Part shown: piece by piece, positions 16,401-24,773 of the stretch
Position numbering within the stretch: the stretch's first letter is position 1
Layout of the letters: every line of letters starts with the position of its first letter
Translations under genes and position numbers: made by a program
Source of the DNA: CAWFKW01 sp963816535
GTDB lineage: Bacteria; Bacteroidota; Ignavibacteria; Tepidaquicellales; OLB5
NCBI GenBank assembly: GCA_963816535.1
Contig: CAWFKW010000003.1
Location: 1,178,001 to 1,242,000, forward strand
Length of the DNA: 64,000 bases
Direction: 5' to 3'
The notes under the pieces: generated by a model
What the model was told of the DNA's origin: nothing
The model's database searches: none
The model's input: only the letters and a program-made list of their open reading frames with translations

Positions 16401-18801
16401 GCGAATTGTACTCTTCCATCGTGTAACCGGTCTGCTTCACAAACTCGCTGTTTACATATTCATATTTACTGCCTTTCAGCGAAATTCTTGTCACCGCAAT
16501 GGGTGCGTTTTCAGCAAGGTTCTTATAGTTTCGCTCGCTGTCTAAAATGGCTTTTTCAGCCGTTTTCCTTTCGGTTATATCTATAATAACGCCGAGATCG
16601 GCAGGTTTGCCGCCGTAGTATGTCTGTGCCCCTGAAAAATCAACCCACCGGGTTTCGCCTGATTTGGTGACGATCTTAAATTCGTATCTGGCCGACGCTT
16701 CCCGGTCCTTAAGCCTTTCAAGGATTTTTTCTCTTACCAACTCTCTGTGATCGGGGTGAACAATTTTCCAGAAATCCATATTCATCAGCTCGGAAAGCCT
16801 GAAACCGGTAAGCAGTTCGGCATGCGGGTTGCCAAAAAGAAGCTTAGAGCCTTCGTAAATAAAAATAACGGCAGGCGTGGTTTCCGCCACCGCTCTGAAT
16901 TTAGCTTCGCTGAGCGAGAGCGCTTCTTCCGCTTTTCGCCTCTCGGTTATATCGCGGTTTATGCTCATTATGGCGCGCTGTCCCTTGTAGTCAACCGCGG
17001 TAGCGTTTATCTCAAGGAGCATCTCAGTCCCGTCTTTAGTGCTGTGGTGGCTCTCAAAACGGACGCTTCCCTCGCTGTTCAGGATCTGTTCGATGCGTTC
17101 CCTGCTTTTTACCCCGTTGCCGGCGAGTATGCCGAGCGGCATTCCTATAAACTCAGATTTTGAAAATCCGTACACCTGGCATGCGCTCTGGTTAACGTCA
17201 AGGATAGTTTCGTCCTGAGGGCGGAATATTACTATCGCGTCATGAGCATTTTCAAACAACCCTCGGTAATCTTTTTCTGATTCTCTTATCGCAATCTCAA
17301 GCCGTTTGTGCTCGGTTATATCGGTCGCCACGCCCACAAATGCGACGGGTTGGCCGGATTCATCCCTTACAAGCGATGTGGACAAAATAATAGAAAACTC
17401 TCTGCCGTCCCTGGTAATGTTAAGCAGCTCGCCCTGCCATCCGCCCCTAAGCGTGCCTTCATGAATTTCTTTATAGAGCCCGGGCGGGTTCTTCGGCGAG
17501 CGCACAATATTCACTGCTTTGCCGACAAGCTCTTCCCTTGTGTATCCGTATGTCTTCACAAACGCATCGTTCACAAACATAAGCTTGTTTGAACGGTCGG
17601 TTATACTAACGCTGTCGCTGATACTCTTCATTGCCTGCGCCAGCATATTTATCTGCTGTTGAACTTTTTTCCTTTCGCTGATATCGCGCGCCAGAACCTG
17701 TATTACTTTTTCATCAAGCAGCTCTATTATCCTCTGGCTTACTTCTACATCAACAAGGCTTCCGTCCTTTTTCCGAAGCTCAGTTTCAAAGCTAAGGCTT
17801 CCCTGAGTTTTCAGTTTATCGATTATCTCATCATTTTCCGGGCGCGAGCTTGTAAGCAAGTCAAAGTAGTTTACACTGTAAAGTTGGTCTTTGTCATATC
17901 CCAGGAGCCTGCTTGCCTCATTATTAGCCGAAATTATTCTGCCGGAAAACGAAAGAACGAATATAGAATCGTTTGCGTAATCGAACAGGTTTCTGTATTT
18001 ATTCTCGCTTTCTTTGAGCGCATCTTCAGCTATGCGCCTGTCGGTAATATCCTGTATTACAAGTACAACCCCTGTAATTGCGCCTTTTTCGTCGCGCATT
18101 GGCGCAGCGCTGTGGTCGATCGATATTTCGCCGCCGTTTTTGGAAATTAAAACGGTGTGATTGCTCTTTCCTATAATAATATCGTCTTTTAAAACGGTGA
18201 GCACCGGGTTAACAATATCATCGCGGGTTTTTTCATTTATCAGCTTCAGGATTTCAGTGATGTTCTTTCCGAGAGCGTCCTTCGACTGCCAGCCGGTGAT
18301 GCTTTCCGCAAGCGGATTCATAAACCTGACACGGGCGGCGCTATCGGTTACGATAACAGCTTCGCCTACGCTTTTAAGTATCGTGCCGAGCCATCTTTCG
18401 TTTTCTTTAAGACGGCTTTCCATCTGGTGCTTGTACAGCGCCATCTCGATGCTGGAGCGTAAATATCTTTCTTCGAATGGCTTGAGGATATAACCGAGAG
18501 GCTCCGTAAGTTTCGCGCGTCGTAGAGTTTTATCGTCTTCATAAGCTGTGAGATATACGATCGGGATATTATATTTCCTTCTTATCTCCGCGGCAGTTTC
18601 AATTCCGTCGATATCGCCTTTTAGAACAATATCCATCAGCACAAGATCGGGGCGAAGCTGTTCGGCTTTTTCGATCGCTTCCCTTCCTGTGAAAACTACC
18701 TCAGGCACGGTATAGCCAAGATTCTCAAGACAGTTCTTGATATCCTGCGCTATGATTCCCTCATCTTCAACTACGAGTATTCTGGGGGATAATGTATCCA
18801 T
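13474..18801 (-). CDS. Giant REC-(PAS)11-histidine kinase
   Basis: A 1775-residue soluble sensor kinase with no membrane segment. An N-terminal receiver (residues 1-125, phospho-acceptor Asp57 in LVLMDIVLKG) is followed by eleven PAS/PAC units, each opened by a helix such as ESENKYRNLF or SEERYRAF and mostly closed by a DITERK-type PAC end. The sixth and seventh are near copies (KNLAENAPIAVTR). The kinase core has His1563 in YVASHDLQEP, then SNAIKF, DNGIGIE and GTGIGLAICKKI. An N-terminal receiver makes it a hybrid that can itself be phosphorylated. It neighbours the single-domain regulator at 12959. The signals sensed are unknown. Confidence 0.92.
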   Translation of the reverse strand: MDTLSPRILVVEDEGIIAQDIKNCLENLGYTVPEVVFTGREAIEKAEQLRPDLVLMDIVLKGDIDGIETAAEIRRKYNIPIVYLTAYEDDKTLRRAKLTEPLGYILKPFEERYLRSSIEMALYKHQMESRLKENERWLGTILKSVGEAVIVTDSAARVRFMNPLAESITGWQSKDALGKNITEILKLINEKTRDDIVNPVLTVLKDDIIIGKSNHTVLISKNGGEISIDHSAAPMRDEKGAITGVVLVIQDITDRRIAEDALKESENKYRNLFDYANDSIFVLSFSGRIISANNEASRLLGYDKDQLYSVNYFDLLTSSRPENDEIIDKLKTQGSLSFETELRKKDGSLVDVEVSQRIIELLDEKVIQVLARDISERKKVQQQINMLAQAMKSISDSVSITDRSNKLMFVNDAFVKTYGYTREELVGKAVNIVRSPKNPPGLYKEIHEGTLRGGWQGELLNITRDGREFSIILSTSLVRDESGQPVAFVGVATDITEHKRLEIAIRESEKDYRGLFENAHDAIVIFRPQDETILDVNQSACQVYGFSKSEFIGMPLGILAGNGVKSRERIEQILNSEGSVRFESHHSTKDGTEMLLEINATAVDYKGQRAIMSINRDITERRKAEEALSLSEAKFRAVAETTPAVIFIYEGSKLLFGNPHAELLTGFRLSELMNMDFWKIVHPDHRELVREKILERLKDREASARYEFKIVTKSGETRWVDFSGAQTYYGGKPADLGVIIDITERKTAEKAILDSERNYKNLAENAPIAVTRISLKGSKYEYVNSEFVKQTGYTMEEYNSLSREDLVKMAYPDDVKRVSTFYKAWEAKEYAGTVQLDYRVYDRYGNVKWLDTFIYADFDDSGRAIALNQICIDVTERKGAENAIRDKERKYKNLAENAPIAVTRLLPASQLYEFVNDEFVRQSGYSMEEFNKLTDAQLLEMIYSEDREKVFGTYRAWEKDGYKGTKRLDYRIVNRFKKIVWLDTFMYSDFDDEGKQVAINQICIDVTEQKRTQEALSASDKRFRALIENSTDMVTLLDEKGFILYDSPSIKRILGYSLEEKIGKNSFNFVHPEDLPATKRMFEDLVGMRSSSVNGRYRLKHKEGDWIWVEASANNLLKEPSVGAIVVNFRDITERKKAEEEILVQKSYFQQLFENSPEGIVILDNQDKIVNANKGFEKMFQFNYEEVTGKAINSILVPESLSEQASQMSLFVLKGEVIHRETVRKRRDGSLVDVSVLAYPIKLGNDQIGVYGIYSDISERKETEKALRTSEERYRAFVKQSSEGIWRYELLEPLAVKLPVDEQVKHIFKFAYLAECNDNVAKMYGYETAEEIIGARLNEMLPDTQQQNVEYIRSFVKSSYRLSNAETRETDKNGKTKFFINNLVGIVENNYLVRAWGTQRDITESKLAEEELRKTQFRLATLLNNLPDVVLYETGSDKEFISENVNDLLGYPAEKFVNDKTFFTGLVHPGDLKIMDKKLADWRAAGSPGILNQEFRVRRADGVYIWLEDHMIIVKNADGREHMAGVRIDINEHKSSEEKLKQLADKLSLSNKELEQFAYVASHDLQEPLRMVASYIQLLQRRYKDKLSAEADEFIGYAVDGVVRMKTLINDLLAYSRVNTQELKPEPTDLNKVVSQVIVNLRASIDESGAKINYDELPVVKANPLHMNQLFQNLVSNAIKFRGKEAPVVNITARHAGDEWILTVSDNGIGIEKEFTDRIFVIFQRLHNYTEYPGTGIGLAICKKIVEKNGGHIWVESEPGKGSAFNFTIPDGYAD

Positions 18802-19063
18802 TTATAGTTTTATGACTTCTGCTCCCCGAAGTTTTTCTGCTCTCAAAAACTTACGTAAATTATTATCAATATTGCAATAATCTTTTTTTGCTTCTATTCA
18901 AATATTTTTATAAATCTTTCGAAAAACACTACGTTTTATGAAAAATAGTGTCTCAAGTTAGTAACAAAGGTGTATAAGTTCAATACCGTATACATGTTAT
19001 GCCCAATAGCTAAAAACACGAAGTTATGATTCTTTTGCTGAATTTAGCTTATATTTGTAAGGT

Positions 19064-20173
19064 ATGAAAATATTAAAATCCTGCGGGTCCCTATCGTGGG
19101 GCGGAATTGAGATATATGTACTTAGGACAATAGAGGAGCTGAAAAAATCAGGCTATCACGTGTCTATTCTATGCCAGCCGGATTCTAATATCCAAAAGAA
19201 AGCCCTTGAAGAAGGGACAACAGCAATTCCAATATTGAGCAAAGGAGTTGGCAGAATCGGCTCAATACTCAGGCTAAATAAATACCTGCGGGAAAATAAG
19301 ACAGATATTATTCACACTCATTTATCTAACGACTTATGGGTACTGGCTCCTGCGCTGAAGCTTTCAGGCAGTAAAGCAAAGCTAATTCTTTCCAAAGGAA
19401 TGGAAAGCGGCGTTAGCAAAAAAGATATCTTTCACAGGTGGCTGTATAACAGGGTTGACTATGTTGTGCCTGTTTCGAACTTTATAAAGCAAAACGTGTT
19501 AAAAACATGCCCGGTGGATGAAGAAAAATTGGAAGTAATACACGACGGAATTCAGCTTGAGAAATTTAACCCGGAACCGTATGACAAAAAGGAAATCCGA
19601 AAGAAACTTGGCTTTGATGATTCAAAAATTGTAATTGGAATGGTCGGCAGAATGTCGCCGGGCAAAGGGCACGAAATATTTTTCAAGTGCGCAAAGAATA
19701 TAATGGAGAGCGATTTACGAAACGGCGTTAGGTTCATAGTAGTAGGCGGCGCAAGCTTTGGAGAAGAGAATTACGAAAAAAAATTACTTGCGGAAGCTGA
19801 TTCCATGGGTTTAAAAAACTCTATTACATTCACCGGCTATCAAAGCAATGTCCCGTATTATCTATCGGCGATGGATGTACTGGCTTTTCCATCGAATGAA
19901 GAATCCTTTGGCGGCACGGTTGTTGAATCAATGGCGATGGGATTGCCGGTTGCAGCGTTTAATTCGGGCGCCGTTCCTGAGATAGTTGTTGAAGGCGAGA
20001 CCGGCTTGCTTGTCCCAAAAAACGACGCCTCCGCGCTTACAGGAGCTTTGGTAAAACTGACTAAAGACGGCGAACTTCGCGCAAAGCTTGGGGCAAACGG
20101 GAGAATGAGAGCGAAGAAATATTTTGATATGAAGGAATACATCAAAAAATTCGAAGAACTATATGGCGGCTAA
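19064..20173 (+). CDS. GT4-family glycosyltransferase
   Basis: A 369-residue GT-B fold enzyme. The N-terminal acceptor domain starts MKILKSCGSLSWGGIEIY with the Gly-Gly loop typical of GT4. The donor-binding domain has IGMVGRMSPGKGHEIF at about 195-210 and the E-x7-E motif in ESFGGTVVESMAMGLP at about 285-300. Such enzymes transfer sugars from nucleotide donors to lipid or polysaccharide acceptors at the inner face of the membrane; the acceptor is unknown. It overlaps the Nudix gene by 11 bp. Confidence 0.88.
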   Translation: MKILKSCGSLSWGGIEIYVLRTIEELKKSGYHVSILCQPDSNIQKKALEEGTTAIPILSKGVGRIGSILRLNKYLRENKTDIIHTHLSNDLWVLAPALKLSGSKAKLILSKGMESGVSKKDIFHRWLYNRVDYVVPVSNFIKQNVLKTCPVDEEKLEVIHDGIQLEKFNPEPYDKKEIRKKLGFDDSKIVIGMVGRMSPGKGHEIFFKCAKNIMESDLRNGVRFIVVGGASFGEENYEKKLLAEADSMGLKNSITFTGYQSNVPYYLSAMDVLAFPSNEESFGGTVVESMAMGLPVAAFNSGAVPEIVVEGETGLLVPKNDASALTGALVKLTKDGELRAKLGANGRMRAKKYFDMKEYIKKFEELYGG

Positions 20174-20645
20174 AGCGGCAAAGAAAAAGGTAAGCTCAGG
20201 AATATTGATGTACCGCGTAAAAGACAACACTGTGGAAGTGTTATTGGCGCATTCGGGCGGGCCGTTTTTTGCCAAAAAAGACGAAGGTTACTGGAGCATC
20301 CCCAAAGGCGAACCTGATAAGGGAGAAGAACTATTAAATACAGCTCTGCGTGAATTTAAAGAGGAAACCGGTTTAGCGCCCGAAGGAGAGTTTATGGAAC
20401 TCGGTTCAATAGTGCAAAAGGGCGGGAAAGAAGTTTTTGCATGGGGGGCAAAAGGCGATCTGCCCGCCGGATATAACCATGTTGCAAACATGGTCGAATT
20501 GCAGTGGCCTCCGAAATCCGGAAAGACTTTGAGGTTTCCGGAAGTAGACAAAGTTGAGTTTTTTGAGATTGAAGAGGCGAAGAAGAAAATAAAGGAAGCT
20601 CAAATACCGCTAATGGATAGATTGTTAGAGAAATTAGGAATTTGA
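20163..20645 (+). CDS. Nudix hydrolase
   Basis: A 160-residue protein with a full Nudix box: the sequence KGEPDKGEELLNTALREFKE then ETG, matching G-x5-E-x7-REUxEExGU with Glu residues placed to bind metal. The N-terminal SSGILMYR and the PFFAKKDEGYWSIPKG entry resemble the subgroup annotated as NTP/bis(5'-nucleosyl) pyrophosphatases. The start overlaps the glycosyltransferase end by 11 bp and the gene converges with the VOC gene, overlapping it by 12 bp. Confidence 0.87.
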   Translation: MAAKAAKKKVSSGILMYRVKDNTVEVLLAHSGGPFFAKKDEGYWSIPKGEPDKGEELLNTALREFKEETGLAPEGEFMELGSIVQKGGKEVFAWGAKGDLPAGYNHVANMVELQWPPKSGKTLRFPEVDKVEFFEIEEAKKKIKEAQIPLMDRLLEKLGI

Positions 20646-21020
20646 TTTCGCAAATGCAATTATGTGTCCGTCTAAATCAGCTACATAAGCAACCACGTCG
20701 CCCCAATCCCTTAATTGAACAGCGCTAATTTCTTTGGCTCCGGCGACAAGCGCCCGTTTGAAGCATTCATCAACGTTCTCTGTGTGAAAATATAGTTCAC
20801 ACCTTGGTATGCCGTTTCCTGATTCCGGCTTTGGCGTTCTATTCTGCAAAATTTTAACAATCCCTTTTTCCGGCATTAATCCAAGCTTGCAGTTTTCAGC
20901 CAGTGTAAATTCGGCCATTCCATCAACATCAAGCGAGGGTTCGAGCTGCAAAATCTCTTTATAAAAATCGCGGCTTCTTGCCTGATCTGAAACGTACAGG
21001 ATAAATTCAACTTGCTTCAT
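20634..21020 (-). CDS. VOC-family (glyoxalase/bleomycin-resistance-like) protein
   Basis: A 128-residue protein from ATG 21020 (MKQVEFILYVSDQARSRDFY), the typical opening of a VOC domain. An earlier ATG at 21044 lies inside a REP hairpin and is disfavoured. Later motifs (PRCELYFHTENVDE, AGAKEISAVQLRDWGDVVAY, DLDGHIIAFAK) match the second beta-alpha-beta-beta-beta module with its metal-site positions. The substrate is unknown. It overlaps the 3' end of the Nudix gene tail-to-tail. Confidence 0.83.
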   Translation of the reverse strand: MKQVEFILYVSDQARSRDFYKEILQLEPSLDVDGMAEFTLAENCKLGLMPEKGIVKILQNRTPKPESGNGIPRCELYFHTENVDECFKRALVAGAKEISAVQLRDWGDVVAYVADLDGHIIAFAKSNS

Positions 21021-21042
21021 TTTAGTTAAATGAATTATTGTC

Positions 21043-21178
21043 ATTCCCGCGAAGGCGGGAATCTATATCATAACTCTTTTATAATATTTAATATTAAAAG
21101 CGCTTTCATATTTTTCCAAAACAAAAAATAAAAAATACGTTCTGTCTTTTTTAATTCAAGTCCCCGCTTTCACGGGGA
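21043..21178. repeat. Two REP-like hairpins flanking a spacer
   Basis: ATTCCCGC-GAAG-GCGGGAAT (21043-21062) and TCCCCG-CTTTCA-CGGGGA (21161-21178) bracket about 98 bp of AT-rich spacer between the VOC and anti-sigma genes. They belong to the same hairpin family as the copies near 6060, 61900 and 62500. Confidence 0.7.
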
Positions 21179-21197
21179 TTACAGCCAAAACGAATCC

Positions 21198-22034
21198 CTA
21201 AATCTTTCCCATTGCATATAGTTCTGTCATAGTTGGCGCGCGGCTGCCTCCCTTAGTCTCAAGCGTTATTGCAAACGAATCCGCTTCTGCGATCTTAGCG
21301 TCCATATCATGCATTGAATCTTTGCCCATATCAAATACACCGGCGTCAACCGGTTTTCCGTTCTTTAGCGCCCAAAGCTGGTATTGTTTATCCGAAGGGG
21401 GCATTGGCAGGTTATTTACGTTCAGCATTACATGCTTTGAGCCGGGATTCCAGTATACGGTTGCAAATGAGCCGGGCGACTTTTCCATACCCTTCAGATC
21501 GACAACCATATTGCTTCTGTCCATCATCATTTTCATCTCGCCGGTTTTTTTATCCATGTCCTTTTTTATCAGCTCATAATCACTTTTCATCTTTGTATTT
21601 TCATCGACCAGGGCCGCCATCTGGTCTGATGTATTTCTCCATTTATTCATTAAAACAAAATTTGTAACAATATTCAGAACCAAAAACGCGACGACCGCCG
21701 CCATTAGATATCTCATCCTGCTGAAACGGCGTTCATAACTCTGTTTCACCAGGCCGCTATCGGGCATCTGAATCAATTTATCTTTATCAGAGCCGGGTTT
21801 GTTGATCCTTTCCTCATCTATCCTGTTCAGGATTTCACTCCTGAGCGCAGGGCGCGGGTTGCGGCTGTATAGCGAAGCATAATCAGCGTACGCATTGGCT
21901 ATTGCGTTAAGCTCTGCCCTCACTTCCGGATATTTCGAAGCCATAGCTTCAACTTCTCCCGCTTCCTTTTCAGTAAGCGCTCCTGATGAATAAAGCTCCA
22001 GTATTCCAGATGATATGTATTCTTTAATATCCAA
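21198..22034 (-). CDS. RskA-like anti-sigma factor
   Basis: A 278-residue single-pass membrane protein. The N-terminal cytoplasmic region (DIKEYISSGILELYSSGALT) is the sigma-binding part. The membrane segment is about 108-126 (LMAAVVAFLVLNIVTNFVLM). A coiled stretch and an extracytoplasmic RskA-type domain follow (VNNLPMPPSDKQYQLWALK, then GVFDMG). It begins at TTG 22034, 11 bp after GGAGG. The sigma gene's stop lies just upstream at 22038, so the pair is co-transcribed. It should hold the sigma factor inactive until released. Confidence 0.85.
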   Translation of the reverse strand: MDIKEYISSGILELYSSGALTEKEAGEVEAMASKYPEVRAELNAIANAYADYASLYSRNPRPALRSEILNRIDEERINKPGSDKDKLIQMPDSGLVKQSYERRFSRMRYLMAAVVAFLVLNIVTNFVLMNKWRNTSDQMAALVDENTKMKSDYELIKKDMDKKTGEMKMMMDRSNMVVDLKGMEKSPGSFATVYWNPGSKHVMLNVNNLPMPPSDKQYQLWALKNGKPVDAGVFDMGKDSMHDMDAKIAEADSFAITLETKGGSRAPTMTELYAMGKI

Positions 22035-22037
22035 ATT

Positions 22038-22619
22038 TCATGCTCCTCCGGACAATCCTTCAGGCATAGGATTGAAAATGCTTCGTAAATGATTTATTGC
22101 GGCGCGGATGCGGGTTTTTACGGTGCCCAAGGGTATTCCTAATTCTTTCGCGGCGTCGCTTTGCGTATATCCTTTAAAGTACACCAGATCAATTATTGCG
22201 CGCTGATCTGCCGGGAGTTTTTGCAGCATTTCCTTAACGCCGATATGTTCCGGATTGAACGCTCCGGCGCTGTTATCCTCAATTAAATTTACGTAATTTT
22301 CAATATCCTGGTTTTGCTGAGAATTTTTGTAGTCTTTTGACCTGATCTTATCTATTGCAAGGTTTCGGCAAATATTCGCCATCCATGTAACCAGCTTTGC
22401 TTTGGAGCTATCATAAGCCGGGATGTTTTTCCATATTCTTACAAATGCTTCCTGCAGCAAATCTTCCGCAATTTCATCGCTGTGGACTATCCTATAAATG
22501 ATACCATATAAAAATGACGAGTATTTGTCATACAATATGCCGACAGAATTCCTATCCCTGTTGACCAGGGCCGAGACTAATTCCTCCTCTGAAATTTCTG
22601 TCAGCTTTTTATTAAGCAA
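22038..22619 (-). CDS. ECF RNA polymerase sigma factor (SigK/RpoE-like)
   Basis: A 193-residue sigma-70 family protein with only regions 2 and 4. Region 2 contains YDKYSSFLYGIIYRI, DLLQEAFVRIWKN and the DNA-melting part LVTWMANICRNLAIDKIRSK. Region 4 has the helix-turn-helix YTQSDAAKELGIPLGTVKTR. It is followed by the RskA-like gene after 3 bp, the standard arrangement of a sigma and its membrane anti-sigma. The regulon cannot be told from this window. Confidence 0.9.
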   Translation of the reverse strand: MLNKKLTEISEEELVSALVNRDRNSVGILYDKYSSFLYGIIYRIVHSDEIAEDLLQEAFVRIWKNIPAYDSSKAKLVTWMANICRNLAIDKIRSKDYKNSQQNQDIENYVNLIEDNSAGAFNPEHIGVKEMLQKLPADQRAIIDLVYFKGYTQSDAAKELGIPLGTVKTRIRAAINHLRSIFNPMPEGLSGGA

Positions 22620-22958
22620 GAATTGTATTCTGATATGAATTACAGCAAAAGTCCTGAATATTTCGGAATATTACAAGACAAATTGATAATAGTCTCACTC
22701 CTTCCCTGATGATTCCGCCCAAACCTGTCTGTCACAACGGACTCGATGGCCAATTTGCACGCCCACTGTTTCTCCGCCTGTTAGGGGGAGACAATGTTTT
22801 CGCTTTTTCCCCTTTAGACCGAATGGTACGAGCAGAGAAGACTTGTTTAAGTACCATCCCCTCCTGACAGGAGTGGGTAGGGGGAGGTGTTACTTAATCA
22901 AATGGGAACATTTATAATGTTTTTATTCTAATAAAAATAGGATTATATTAAATTCATA
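22620..22958. other. Intergenic region, no gene, several hairpins
   Basis: This 339-bp gap between the divergent sigma gene and algH contains ATGGTAC/GTACCAT (22823-22857), a TCTCC/GGGAGA pair near 22777-22797 and the palindrome CTCCTGACAGGAG near 22861. No reading frame or RNA gene is convincing. It presumably holds both promoters. Confidence 0.5.
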
Positions 22959-23513
22959 ATGAGCAGAAATCCTGAAAAAGGTAAAATATTAATATCAGAG
23001 CCGTTCTTAAACGACCCGAATTTCAAGAGAACGATAATATTGCTGACAGAGCATAATGAAGAAGGCTCGGTTGGGTTTATTATGAATAAGCCGACTGAGT
23101 TGAGCTTAAATGATGCTATAGACGATTTCCCTGAATTTGATTCGCCAATTTATTTTGGCGGTCCGGTGCAGCTTAATGCGCTTCAGTTTATTCACAGAGC
23201 GGGAGACATAATTGAGGGCAGTATTGAAATAATGCCGGGCTTGTTCTGGGGCGGCAATTTTGAATCGCTTAAGGAACAAATGGAAATCGGCAGGCTCAAA
23301 CCCGAAGATTTCAGATTTTTTATCGGTTACTCAGGATGGGATGACGGACAGTTAATGGAAGAAATGAAAATAAATTCATGGATAGTGGCAGACGCGAAGA
23401 TTGATGATATATTTTCGGACCAACCTGATAATCTGTGGCGTGATATATTAAAGAGTATGGGTAAAAAATTCGCAATCCTTGCAAGCTTCCCGGAAAATCC
23501 TAGCGTAAACTAG
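22959..23513 (+). CDS. YqgE/AlgH family protein (UPF0301)
   Basis: A 184-residue cytoplasmic protein matching the family along its whole usual length: GKILISEPFLNDPNFKRTII, the hallmark GSVGFIMNKPT, the FGGPVQ motif, and FRFFIGYSGWDDGQL before the C-terminal helix. In Pseudomonas AlgH has been linked to regulation of alginate; the biochemical role in this phylum is unclear. It converges tail-to-tail with the phosphoesterase gene with only 4 bp between them. Confidence 0.9.
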   Translation: MSRNPEKGKILISEPFLNDPNFKRTIILLTEHNEEGSVGFIMNKPTELSLNDAIDDFPEFDSPIYFGGPVQLNALQFIHRAGDIIEGSIEIMPGLFWGGNFESLKEQMEIGRLKPEDFRFFIGYSGWDDGQLMEEMKINSWIVADAKIDDIFSDQPDNLWRDILKSMGKKFAILASFPENPSVN

Positions 23514-23517
23514 ACGC

Positions 23518-24669
23518 TTAAACAAAATTCAAAGTAATATCAAGTATCTCGGGAGCGCTGCCTGTTCTTACAGGCGGGCCCCATGTGCCCACGCCGCAGG
23601 AAACATAGTAATGCGTGTTTCCTTTTTTCTTATAGCCCCGGCTTACTTCATATATTTTTTTTGTAATGAAATTGAACGGCCACAGCTGCCCGTGGTGGGT
23701 GTGCCCGGATAGCTGTAAATCGATTCCCTTTTGTTCAGCCTCTGCAAGCTTAACCGGCTGGTGATCCATTAGTATAAGCGGTAAGCTTATATCAATCCCG
23801 GTCATTATTTCATCAAGCGATTTTCTTGTTTTCCCGGCAAAGCTTTTTATCGCCCTGTCTTCCCTGCCTATTATATAGAAACTATCTGAGATTTTAATAT
23901 AAGTATCTCTAAGTTCTACAATTCCGTGTTCGGTTAAATATTTGCATGCAGGCTCTACTCCTCCTATATATTCATGATTGCCTGTTATAGCATACGCTCC
24001 GTATTTTGATTTTATGCTCCTTAGCGTTTCGCCCAGATTTTGCCTTATAACCGACCCTATGTCTTCATCAACAACGTCGCCGGGCAACAAAACCAGGTCG
24101 GCTTTTAACGAATTTATTTTGCCGACAATCTTCTCAAGTCTGCTTTTGTTTATAATCGTTCCAAGATGTATATCAGAAGCAACGGCAATTTTCAGATGCT
24201 TTATGCCGTTCGCATTTTTGAGAATATCGATGCTTAGTTTCCTGATACGCGGCGAGCGGGCGTTTAAATACCCAAGGGCAGTAATAAAGGAAACAATCAA
24301 AGTAATTATTATAAAAGCGATTAATTTCGTTTTATCATAATCAGTAAATAAGGATTTCGGATATAATGGAAGGGCAAGATTCACAAGGCGAAGTATATCA
24401 ATAGTCAAAACGAACAACAAAAAATAGACCATGGCGGCCAGCCAGAATGAGCCAATCCATATTAGGGATGAACTTATCATGGAGGGCCGAGCACGCTCAA
24501 GGAACCTTCCGCCAAGGTATGATATTGAGAGAAAGAGAAATAATATTACATATGCGGCAACATAGGGTCCGGGAACCGCCCGCAGACCGGTAATGAATAT
24601 ATAAAAATTAACCAGTCCGTAAACTGTGAATACAATTGTAAAAAAAATAACGAACGCAGATTTTTTCAA
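23518..24669 (-). CDS. Membrane-bound metallophosphoesterase (YkuE/YaeI-like)
   Basis: 383 residues starting at TTG 24669. The first part holds four or so membrane segments (VIFFTIVFTVYGLVNFYIFI onward to about residue 145). The calcineurin-like catalytic domain carries the complete motif set: VASDIHLG, LLPGDVVDED, ITGNHEYIGG and SGHTHHGQLWPF. Such enzymes hydrolyse phosphoesters, in several cases lipid-linked ones at the membrane. No operon partner is visible; it is separated from livH by a terminator. Confidence 0.87.
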   Translation of the reverse strand: MKKSAFVIFFTIVFTVYGLVNFYIFITGLRAVPGPYVAAYVILFLFLSISYLGGRFLERARPSMISSSLIWIGSFWLAAMVYFLLFVLTIDILRLVNLALPLYPKSLFTDYDKTKLIAFIIITLIVSFITALGYLNARSPRIRKLSIDILKNANGIKHLKIAVASDIHLGTIINKSRLEKIVGKINSLKADLVLLPGDVVDEDIGSVIRQNLGETLRSIKSKYGAYAITGNHEYIGGVEPACKYLTEHGIVELRDTYIKISDSFYIIGREDRAIKSFAGKTRKSLDEIMTGIDISLPLILMDHQPVKLAEAEQKGIDLQLSGHTHHGQLWPFNFITKKIYEVSRGYKKKGNTHYYVSCGVGTWGPPVRTGSAPEILDITLNFV

Positions 24670-24729
24670 CCTAAAACTGTTTATTATATAATCAGACGAC
24701 CGGGGACAAAAAATATTCTAAATAAAAAA

Positions 24730-24750
24730 GGAGTGAAAAAGCTCCACTCC
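24730..24750 (-). terminator. Terminator after livH
   Basis: On the minus strand GGAGTG pairs with CACTCC and is followed by TTTTTTA, 24-44 bp after the livH stop. Confidence 0.75.
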
Positions 24751-24773
24751 TGCCTGCAAATCTATAACCTGAA

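Noticed and set aside
13546..18493. Many plus-strand reading frames of 60-160 codons opposite the kinase gene
   Set aside because: They are antisense shadows of a highly supported 1775-residue protein, lack family motifs and do not form an operon.
22620..22958. A small RNA or riboswitch between the sigma gene and algH
   Set aside because: Several short palindromes exist but none forms a known riboswitch core or a promoter-hairpin-terminator unit.
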